From: Chondrilla cf. caribensis
Taxonomy: Eukaryota; Porifera; Demospongiae; Chondrillida; Chondrillidae
Assembly (NCBI GenBank): GCA_964020155.1
Contig: OZ026563.1
Span: 2,982,940 to 3,046,939, forward strand
Direction: 5' to 3'
DNA length: 64,000 nucleotides
A model generated the notes under the pieces. The model was not told where the DNA came from and did not search any database. It saw only the letters and a program-made list of their open reading frames with translations. Of the stretch, positions 54,555 through 64,000 are shown in pieces (the first letter of the stretch is position 1; every line of letters begins with the position of its first letter). The position numbers and the translations under genes were made by a program.

Positions 54555-57500
54555 ATGTCCTCTAAATCAAAGCTGCAACCTCCTGGTGGTCGGGTACCCA
54601 GGACGCATTTCCAGGTCCGACCACCTGATCACGGCCCTCCATGTACACTTGACAAACGGCTAATCCCAACAGCATACGCGCATGACAGTCCTCGCGATGG
54701 AATGCGCGTGATCCGTAGGAAAATGGCTGCAAAAGTGCAAGCTATGTTGTATATAATTGTTGTGGCTTCTGCTAGCTTAGTGTATATAAACTCACTTAAT
54801 GGTCAGTTAGTGTTCGATGATCATCGTGCCATCATTAGTAATGAAGACCTCGACTCGAACAAAACGACTCTACAAGATCTTTTCCAACACGACTTTTGGG
54901 GCGGACACATGAACAGAGTGGAGAGTCACAAGTCGTATCGTCCTCTTACTGTATTGACTTACAGATTATTCAACTTTCAAATTCACCAGTTAGAACCTTA
55001 TGGCTATCACGTTGTCAACGTGTGTTGTCACGTAGTGGCATCTCTTCTGTTTCTTACCTTTTGTCAAATTTGTATACATGGATCCAAGTTGTGGGCGCTC
55101 TACGGTGCTTTACTCTTTTCTGTGCATAGTATTCATACGGAAGCTGTGAGTTTTGTATATAGCCACGTATGTGTACATGTGTTATTCATTATTCTCGTTT
55201 TATACTGGAATAGAGTAATTCATCAATATTCGGACACCATCACCCGGACAGTGTGATATCTATCGGACATTAAAAGATTTTACAACCGTACCCGGCGTAC
55301 ATCTTCACGGCGGATAGGATAATGATTACTACAAGTTTCGTACTTTTCCGTCAGAAACACACGCCGTCTTAGCAATAATTGTGGATCGTGTCCGAACCAT
55401 CTCTACTCGGAAGACGACCCCTAACTGCGGACAAATCTTATTCTCAATTTTATCGAATTCATATAGACCTATCAGATAATATTAGAACATCAATAATGTA
55501 ATAATAGCAAACTAAAGCTACATCATTCTGGTCATCGTCGTTTTCGGCCCTTTTCAAACCGTCAGCATACAATTTTTTCTTTCTTTCTTCAATTAGTGCC
55601 TTTTTCCTCAACTTCTCTTTTTCAATTATCGCCTTTTTCCTCAACCTCTCCTCTTTCCTTTGTTCCTTCTTTTTCGCTTCTTATTTCTTCTTTCGATCTC
55701 GCTCTTCCATCATTTCAATGTGTTCCAAACTAGTCAGCACTCTAGCACTTCCAACTTTCTGTGTGGTCTTGTGAACTGGTGCATGGCATTGGAAGTAAAC
55801 TTGCTAACTTTGAGGGCTTCTTGGGATGAGCAGTTTCTAATGGCAATGATCCCTTGCTGTTGTTATGGTTAGAACCCTTGGGGTTGATCTCTTTTACATG
55901 AAATGATTTTGCTTCTTGAACTGGGGAAATATATATAAATGTATTAACTAAATAATCATGCATAAAATCAATACATCAAATAGATTTTATACCTTACCAT
56001 GCTCTGAATAATCATCCTTATCATCCTCATAGCTAGATGGGAGGGGTCCAAATGAAGGAGCTTGTATTTCCACACTTGCATCTGATTCAGAACTTGTGGA
56101 GAAATCAAGCTTATACGCAAGTGATGATTGAGTCGTAGACTCGGGGTGGCGGTGAATCAACCATTGGTTGTATCGATCATCGTGCTTGAGGTCATAACCA
56201 TTCTCATAACGTATAGCAAATCTGACCTCCTCTTCTTTCGAGAAATCGGGTGTGTCAGGAACAATCACATTGTCATGTTCTTTTGTGAAGTGGTCAAAAT
56301 CCTCTTCCTCCAAGGTAAAGGAATTTTGGAGCTCTTTACACTCAGTAAGAGGTCTCGCATGCTGCTTTTCCTCTGTACTGGACAAAAAAGGCATATAGCA
56401 AATACCTTCTCTTCTGGCTAGAACAGCTGTTGGAGTACTAGTAGTGGTTGGAACTTCACCAGGGATTCGTACTGCTCTGCGGTTGAGTGGATATACCCCT
56501 GCCACTTTAAAGCCTGGAATTATTGTTTCAGGTACCATAGCTTTCTTCCATGCCTCATGAAAAAGGGAGGAAAATTGGTACAAAGTGACTATTTTGCCCG
56601 GATTAGTAGACATGAATTTGTCACATACATTGTCCCAGTGGACCTTGAGAGCATTGAATGGGCTGACATCAAGAGGCTGACAAACGTGCGTAGTATTTGG
56701 TGGCAGACAGAAGACAATCACTCCTTGCGTAGATGCTTCCCGAATGAATTCCAATTTGTAGTGAGATGAATGACCATCCAACAATAGAAGAAGTGGCCGA
56801 CCTGCAGGTGCATATTGGAGGAAATGGCAATGAAACCACTCATGAAACAGCTCTCCATCCATCCAACCGGTTAACGAGAGGCCATAAATGGTGCCTTCAA
56901 CCTCATGAGCTCTGAGTTGTGCTGTGAGATTCTTCTTCTTGTAAATTATCATGGGTGGCATGGTATAGCCAGTGGCATTGGCACAGGCTAATACAGTTAC
57001 TTGTGTTTTGTCACCTGAGCCAATAACATGAACATGCTTCTGACCACGTACTGCAATTCTTCTACCGGGACGATGTTGAAGCGGCATGCCAGTCTCGTCA
57101 GCATTGAAGATGAGATTGGGCTTCTTCAGAAGGTTATTTCTCTCAAATATTTCTTCCATGAGGTCAAAATACTTATCGATGACAACACGATTGGTACTAA
57201 CTGCACGGCGATATGCTAGAGTTTCACCACTTCGAAGGGTAAGATGAGGATGTTGTTGTCGGAAGCAGTCCCACCACCCATGGCTAACAACCATGCTGTC
57301 AAGGTTGTTCTTCTTGGCTACTATTGCACCAACAATGGCTCTAACTTCCCTTATACTCTTTGCATAGCCAATCTGAGCGCACCCTTCAAGCCATCTCACT
57401 AGCTCATCCTCTTCCTCATCATCTAAGTAGCGTGGAGCTCCGGACACAGCACCTGGGTGTACGCGTCCACTAATGTGATCGTGTAGGGTTGACTTCGGGA

Positions 57501-59067
57501 TGTTAAATTCACTCGATGCCTGTCTCAACGTCATTTCTTTATTGCTGACAGCTTCCAAAGCATTCTTCATTGCTTCTTTTGTCCATGATCTTTTACTAGT
57601 ACAGGTGGATGAATGAAGTCTAATTTCATTTTGCTTACTCAGTACAACCTAATAGTATATAAATTGAAAACATATAACAGTTACTATAGTAAAGTACATT
57701 ATATAAAGAGAAAATAATCATCCAAAAGTACTTATTAATCATCCTTGTGGTTAATTTAAAAATTACCTTGATCGCCATGATGCCAACTTTGTCGCGCGCT
57801 GGTTCACGTGAAATGCAACGTGTCTGAAACACGTGATGCAGGCTTAAAAAACACGTGGTTTTGTACGTATACGCATTATAAGTCTTGCAAGGATATCGAA
57901 AACGGCTTCCAAATGCTTCAGTAAATAGTAACATCTACGACGCGATCACAACTTAACGTCCAATTGCTTCAGTAAATACTAACATACAACACGCGATCAA
58001 TCATAATTTTTTACGTGAAAAGGTCATAAAAGACGCAACGAAGGGAACGCCTGGAAAGCTAGAACGTCACACTGAGTTTCGTCCCACGAAAAGGACCTCG
58101 TGGATCGGGTTACAGTTTAAAGTCCGATGGTTCGATGTTGTCCGGATTTATATGGTGTCCGGTGATTGAGTAGATACTCTATATCCATAATATAATTCAA
58201 AGTAGAGATCACAAATGTTACATTGTAAATAGCTCGTTTTTTATGTTTGTCATGGTTTGTATCTCAACTTGATTGAATGCCTGAACTATAGAATTAATAT
58301 GTACCTGTGGTCCATCTGAATGTAGGCGGAATCTACATATGTAATAATAATCATAAGATCAAATCTCTGTTTGTATTGGCCACTGCTATAGTAATGTGAA
58401 ACTTTGCAATGTAATGATTATATTATAGATAAAGTCTCAATATTGTGTGTGAATTAACAGAAATATATTCAAATCTAGCCCTCATTAATACTATCAATAG
58501 CTTGGTATTAATTTTTAACAGTTCAGGCTGTTTATTCTGAAACGGTATGATAACCCAACATGTACCATATGTTAATGGGGTGAGAAGTTTGATTGCTTAT
58601 TGTTATCAGAGTTTGAGTGCAACGTGAATACTTTTCTTCTTATTCACGCAGGTTGCAAATGTTGTTGGTAGAGCTGAAATTCTTTCTTGTATATTTTTTC
58701 TATCATCAATATTGATGTACATCTACAGTATTGGATGGACAAAGCCATATTTTAGCCCTGGCTCTAAAGTAAAGTGGCACTGGTTACTACTAAGTATTTT
58801 ACTGGCAATTTGTTCTCTGTTGAGTAAAGAACAGGGAATAACAGCTTTAGGTGTATGTATAAGCTTGGATATCTTGTTGCATTGGAGACCAGTTATTTTA
58901 AGGTACATACCCTTGTAGAAAAGTGCTCTATTATGTCTGTTGGATCATCATGTTCTAATTGCTATTGTGTTTACCTACAAAGTGTTTGGTATTTGTAATT
59001 GAATTTCCCAGTCTTTACTGACACTTGTGTTGTTGTTGTTGTCGTTGTTGTGTGTGTGTGTGTGTAC

Positions 59068-59125
<58 letters not shown>

Positions 59126-59278
59126 GTGTGTGTATGTGTGCCTGCGTGTGTGTTCGTTTCCATTCTTGTGTATAATTGTAATTATGTAAGTGCACATGCA
59201 TACGTACATACATGCATTTTTGTGTGTATGGCTGGATATACGTATATACGTGTGTGTGTGTGCATGCGCGTGTACATG

Positions 59279-59335
<57 letters not shown>

Positions 59336-62300
59336 ATATGCACTTTACTATTCAATTTCTTACAGCTGTTTCACACAGTGGTGGAAAAGTGCAGAATCTT
59401 GCACCAGCAGGGAGGGTATATCCATTGATGTGTGCGTGTGTAGCAAAAATGCAATTGCTAAGAAAACATGTCAACTGAGAAATATTTTAGCAAGGATTGG
59501 TATGTGTTGAAAATATATAGAAAAGTCATAGTATGCAGATTACCATACCATTTATATATTGTATTATGTACGTACATATGTACTATAGAATATAGAGGAA
59601 TAATTTATAACTTGTAGTCTGTTTTTATTACAGTAATGCTGTCTGTGAGCGGGGTATGCATTATGCTGTGGAGGCTGTCAATGAACTACGGAACACAGCC
59701 TATTTTCAAGCCTGAAGAATTGAGAGCAACATTTCACGAGGACACAGCTGTACGGTGAGGTTTGATGGTACCACTTCACCTGTCCTTTGTTAATCACTAT
59801 TCCTGACCACATCCATTGTAGAATATTCAGTTTCAGTCACATCTATACCATCAATGCCTGGCTATTGCTGTCCCCATCTGGCCTCTGCTGTGACTGGTCA
59901 TTGGGTTCTGTGCCTCTTGTCTCAGAAGTGGCTGATTCTCGTAACCTGTGGTCTCTTTTTCTCTACCTGGTGTTGCTGGCGTTTGTTTTCTGTACCTTGA
60001 GAAACAGGAAGGATTGCTGTGAAGTTGGAGCTGGTTTTGTGTTATGTGTTGTACCATTTTTGCCTTCCTCTGGCTTGCTATTCAGGGTAGGATTTGTAGT
60101 TGCTGAAAGGTAAGATCACCACCCATGGAGGTTTCTACCTCAGTGTAGCTATATGTTGATGGTCTTTTGCTACTTTTCCATACAGAGTCCTATACATGCC
60201 AAGCCTGGGGTCTTGTGTATTAGTTACCGTTGGATTTAGGAAACTTTACAATTATATGAGATTCAAGGTATTAAAGAAGCATGAAGTACTTATGTATACA
60301 TTACTCCAAGCCTGAAAAAAATATTATTGTGTTGCGTACATTTCCATTGCAGTGTTTTCGGATTTTGATTGTTGCTATGGCGGTTTATGTCCTAGTGATT
60401 TTGAGTGCCAAAACAGTCGTAAGAAATTCGGTGCGTTGTCAATGTGGTCACCAGAATTGAAATAAAGAATGGTACCTTTATGTACGTATGTGTGGAACAG
60501 TTTTGAGGGGTTTTAATAAAGCAGTCACACAACAACGATGGTCGTAGTACAATTATGTATAATAAACAGTGTAAAGTATAAACAATATGTTATACACTAC
60601 TCAACAGTAAAACCATGTTGATGTACATTGATCATTTGAAAAGGGGTGCAGGGGTATTTTGAGTCATGACAAAGGGTACTTTGGGTCTCAAGAAGGGTTC
60701 TGTACCCTTAAAAATGACCTAGAGACCACACTGTGCGTTGTCACTCCCCTGCACACAAGCTTTCATACTCACCATCAATACCCCTGGTTACCCTAGAGCA
60801 TTGTAATGCTTTCTAATTTGTTTAAGTTCAAACTGATTCAACACATTAGCATGTGAATGCATTGAGGCGATTACGTGATCAGCTCAGCTAAGCCACATAT
60901 TGAAGTGATTTGAAAACAGGTTGAAACCTGAAAATAACACGCTTTAATTGGTGTTCCAGTGTAACCAGAGCTGATGTTATGTAGCACCTCACTACAACCT
61001 TATACAAGCTTGTACAACCTTGTGACAGACATGTGCAAGGGTGTGGCTAAACGGGAACTAGGTTGTTGTTTTCATACTGACAAGCAAGAAGAAGTGTTAC
61101 AATACACACAATCCCTGAATGTTGAATTAAAACCAGATTCAGTGTTTGATTAACAATTATCCAATGTTGTATTGTGCACATCATGCAGGATTGGTCTACA
61201 GACTTTCGTTTGTATGAGTCAGGTGTTAAAGTGCTACCTCAGAATGTGAAGATGCGTAACAATTATGCAATGGAGCTGAAGTCCATTGGTTTGAGAGAAC
61301 AGGCAAGAAAGCAATATGAGGTGAAGCACACACATGGTTTCAGTATTTGTGTATTGGCAAGGATTTTGATGGGGTTAAATCAACCAAGTCCGCATAATAT
61401 TACTGTTAGATGTGATATTCCCTGCTATTACATATTTGTGCAGCAGGTGTAACTAGGTATTAATCAACCACCCAAGGGAGTACCAATGTAACTGAACAAA
61501 GGGGTAGATCCACATCAACTGTTAGTTTATGCTGTGGAGTGGTGTTCACACACAGTATGTGTACATTATACGTATCCGAACCCACTCGAACAAGGGAACC
61601 TCCTATTGTTTCCTATGTTTGAGAATTTCAGCTTAGCACAAATACCATGAGTCTGGGGTGTCATGTGTACAGAGAGGGTCGTGTATTAACAAGAATTTTC
61701 ACTATTATAATTTGTGGATCCCCCCCATTACCACCACCACCACCACAATACACTGTGCACACTATTATTATGTAGCACATTAATGTATGTGCTGTAATTG
61801 GTATACCACTAACCTTTTTGAGATTTGTATAACATGTTTACGGGACCACATTTCGTAGATGGCGATGGAAATTGATCCTGATTATGGAGAGGTATACTTT
61901 AATTATGGCAATCTTCTATCTGAAGAAAATAATATTGTTGAAGCTGTAAAATAGTGAGTACAATGATTTAACAACCCTTTTACTTGTACCTACGTATGTG
62001 CTTATTCTATTGTTTATTTGCCATGCTTGTATCCTTTGTATTTGGTTAGCTTTGAAAAGGCTGCTCAATACAAACAGGTTTACCCAAAAACATTGAACAA
62101 CTTGGCAACGATGTACTTTAAATTGGGTATGTCTTACCACTAATCTTGTTAAATATTTACAAATTCACATATAAATGTTTATGCTCTTCAAGGTCACAAT
62201 GACATTGCTGAAAAGTGGTTCCTAGAGTCTATCCGTCTCAATCCAGACCAAGCTAACATATATAGCAATCTTGGTAGTTTGTACGGCATGACCAATCGTC

Positions 62301-62907
62301 CACAACAAGCAGAGGAAATGTTCAAACAAGCTGTTACAATCAATCCAACCTATGTGGAGGGATATTTTAACCTTGGTGAGAACAGGTGTAAGAACAGGTG
62401 TACATATGCATGTGTGTGTACATGAATTGCTAGTATGTAGGCCTTGATTCTACTATAAATACCATAAAACACTACAATCATACTTGTACCTAAAGTATGT
62501 ATGTATGTATGTATGTATGTATCTATGCATATACTGTACAAATGTACAATCATTATCTTTTATAAAATGATGATAGAATAATATAGAACTCTGTGGTATT
62601 CATACAATCGATGATCGACCATGTAAAATGTGTTCTATAATCACTTGTCCAGTATAACATACCAACATGTGTCAAATCATGGTATATGTGTACTGTAGGT
62701 ACACTGCTGGTTCAACATGGTCGTCCGGAAGATGGCGAGGTGTACCTTCGGAAAGCACTTGAGTTGAATCCACATCACACTGGTGCGGCCAATAATTTAA
62801 AAGTGGCACTTTATGATAAGAAAGTGAAGGAACAACAGAGGAGGAAACAGCCGTCTAAAAACAGTACTAAGCAGAAAAAGACCAAAAAGAAGAAGAAGAG
62901 GAAGTAG
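54555..62907 (+). CDS. TMTC: TMTC-family protein O-mannosyltransferase with TPR repeats, 12 exons, 746 aa
   Basis: Exons 54555-55145, 58652-58902, 59366-59499, 59634-59754, 59822-60109, 60186-60267, 60353-60430, 61189-61320, 61859-61953, 62050-62126, 62193-62375 and 62699-62907; all phases match, 2241 nt. The N-terminal half is a multi-membrane GT-C-type region with FDDHRAI (catalytic acidic pair), DFWGG, SHKSYRPLTVLTYR, VVGRAEIL, LSKEQGITALG, INAWLLLSPSGLCCDWS and [27 protein letters not shown]. The C-terminal half has about five TPRs (YFNYGNLLSEENNIVEAVKY, IYSNLGSLYGMTNRPQQAEE) and a Lys-rich tail. TMTC enzymes add O-linked mannose to cadherin-type domains in the ER. The length is closest to TMTC4. 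A Met at 54723 may be the real start, because it places the first membrane segment near the N-terminus. Confidence 0.93.
55218..58174 (-). mobile_element. Second pogo/Tigger-like transposon, degraded, in TMTC intron 1
   Basis: Imperfect inverted ends: atcaatattcggacaccat on the left and atggtgtccggtgattgagt on the right, both with inner cggaca and atcggac subrepeats; flanking TA at 55216-55217 and 58175-58176. The ends share ttcggacaccatca with element 1. The ends are short and diverged, so this insertion is older than element 1. It lies antisense to TMTC. Confidence 0.7.
55459..57570 (-). pseudogene. Pogo-like transposase of element 2, 3' part broken
   Basis: The main ORF (57570 to about 55998) has the psq helix-turn-helix (TLRQASSEFNIPKSTLHDHI), GWWDCFRQQHP, and the DDE_1 core with NADETGMP, LLLLLDGHSSHY and CQPLD. 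It is collinear with the element 1 transposase. A splice donor (catg|gtaagg) leads to a second exon starting at 55920. That exon then needs a frameshift to recover ARVLTSLEHIEMMEERDRKKK and meets a TAA within the basic coiled coil (near 55681). The frame is open again to 55459 (LRKKAIIEKEKLRKKALIEE). No PHD finger was found. Confidence 0.75.
59048..59160 (+). repeat. (TG)n microsatellite, TMTC intron 2
   Basis: Long TG run with a few interruptions. It generates spurious ORFs of Cys-Val and Thr-His repeats on the two strands. Confidence 0.95.
59281..59336 (+). repeat. Second (TG)n microsatellite, TMTC intron 2
   Basis: Perfect TG run ending 29 bp before the acceptor of exon 3. The polypyrimidine tract next to the exon is intact. 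Confidence 0.95.
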
Positions 62908-64000
62908 TTCATTGTAACATTTCTAGCTGTTTTTAATGACTAGATATTATTTGGATTCAAATATTGAAATTTACTTTCGTATACTTTGGGAACTTTTAGA
63001 CCAAATTACTATTAAAATTACATAATGGCATGGTCATGCATCATGATTGTACAATATTATTAAAAATTTAATTGTATGATATTATTATATAATAATATTA
63101 TGCAAGTATAATAATGTGATTGTAATATGCATGTGTACGTAATAACAAGTGCAACGTTCATACTTCACACGAACATATACAGTATATACACATAATATGT
63201 ACATAAATTATAGATTTTTCAAGTGAAATCAATATAACATAATTATACATATATGTATGGTGCAGCATGTATGCAGCTGCAGGTTATAATAAAGCATTAT
63301 TGCAATGGCTAGAAGGCATGAACACCATCATTACGAGATATTGTACCTGAGTGAACGCATTATGTAACAGGTCCGTGTGGCCACCAATGTATGTACAGTA
63401 TATGTGTAATTTCTTGTGTTGTCTGATCTGCATTATGCTAGCACATTGATTATTGCTTGTATTTCAATGTACTAGTATTATTATAATAATAATTATTCAA
63501 TTTAATATTCTTACTTTACTTTAAAATGGATACAGTGAATTTTGGATATAAAGAATCTTTTAATTCGGCCTGAGAGATTCCTTATAACGAGTTTCGACTG
63601 TATGTACGTAGATGTACCATATTATAATATATAGAACCATTCCATCCTTATAGTTCACATGCTGAAGTGTACATTGCATGTGTAATCAGCCAACTGCTTG
63701 ACTTTACAGGCATATGTATTTTGTGCAATATTATATCATGCATAATACACTCTGTAATTTTGATTGTAAATTGCTGTGTATATTATTATTGTACATGTTG
63801 TTTTCCTTATTACACAAACTGTATCTATATTTAATTTCGAATTCCTTATTCCATTCAAACTCTATTGTATTGTGCATTCAAACAAGTGAAGGGCAGATGA
63901 TCATGAGTTAAGATCTTGCAATAAAGTAAAATTTTATATAATAGCTCTTATCTGAGACAGTACGTAGACAAGAATACTATAGAGTGGGGGTTATTTCAAT
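62908..64000. other. Region downstream of TMTC
   Basis: AT-rich, with no supported exon on either strand. It should contain the TMTC 3' UTR. Apart from the small element at 63533-63600 I see no structured repeat. Confidence 0.4.
63533..63600. mobile_element. Very short MITE-like element, 68 bp, TA-flanked
   Basis: Ends CAGTGAATTTTGGATATAAA and the inverse TTATAACGAGTTTCGACTG pair imperfectly and are flanked by TA on both sides. The CAGTGAA start matches the element at 29492-29636. Confidence 0.55.

Noticed and set aside
58971..59510. ORFs of Thr-His or Cys-Val repeats
   Set aside because: They are translations of the TG microsatellites. Only the end piece CFTQWWKSAESC is coding (TMTC exon 3).

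Overview
This is an AT-rich, intron-rich animal genome segment. The gene set is metazoan (a RUN/Rubicon-homology protein, a TMTC O-mannosyltransferase, gamma-tubulin complex protein 5, REV1, NEK2, SURF4, an ABHD12-type lipase, a theta-class GST, THUMPD1). Genes are close together and most introns are short. Transposon content is varied. An early-branching animal such as a demosponge fits best, but the sequence alone does not prove it. All genes were rebuilt by joining ORF pieces at GT/AG sites with matching phase and comparing them with remembered family signatures; no database was searched. Layout. (1) 1-8.4 kb: a tandem array of 351- and 328-bp monomers. Every monomer junction carries a hammerhead-type self-cleaving ribozyme motif (11 copies). 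A roughly 296-bp repeat and a 4.46-kb CR1-like LINE (minus strand) are inserted in the array. (2) 9.0-22.9 kb: a 16-exon Rubicon-like gene (+). Intron 1 holds an almost complete pogo/Tigger-like transposon with 386-bp terminal inverted repeats and a transposase ending in a PHD-type finger. Intron 3 holds a rearranged LINE remnant and a tandem repeat. (3) 24.7-29.3 kb: theta GST (-) and THUMPD1 (+) diverge from a 323-bp spacer. (4) 30.1-34.7 kb: ABHD12-like (-) and SURF4 (+) diverge; their spacer is mostly filled by a palindromic element that carries a THAP-domain fragment. (5) 36.4-48.4 kb: TUBGCP5 (-), about 28 exons. (6) 48.6-54 kb: intronless REV1 (-) and NEK2 (+), head to head, start codons 82 bp apart. 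(7) 54.6-62.9 kb: TMTC (+), 12 exons, with a second, decaying pogo-like element in intron 1. Several short TA-flanked inverted-repeat elements (MITE-like) are scattered in introns and spacers. The host genes are housekeeping functions and form no pathway together; the clear organisational pattern is divergent and convergent pairing. The most interesting part is the hammerhead array. It begins and ends within a few bases of a ribozyme and has an (AAT)n tail at its sense 3' end. It looks like an animal retrozyme (a retroelement that makes small circular RNA) and may have been copied by a LINE that leaves (TAA)n tails.
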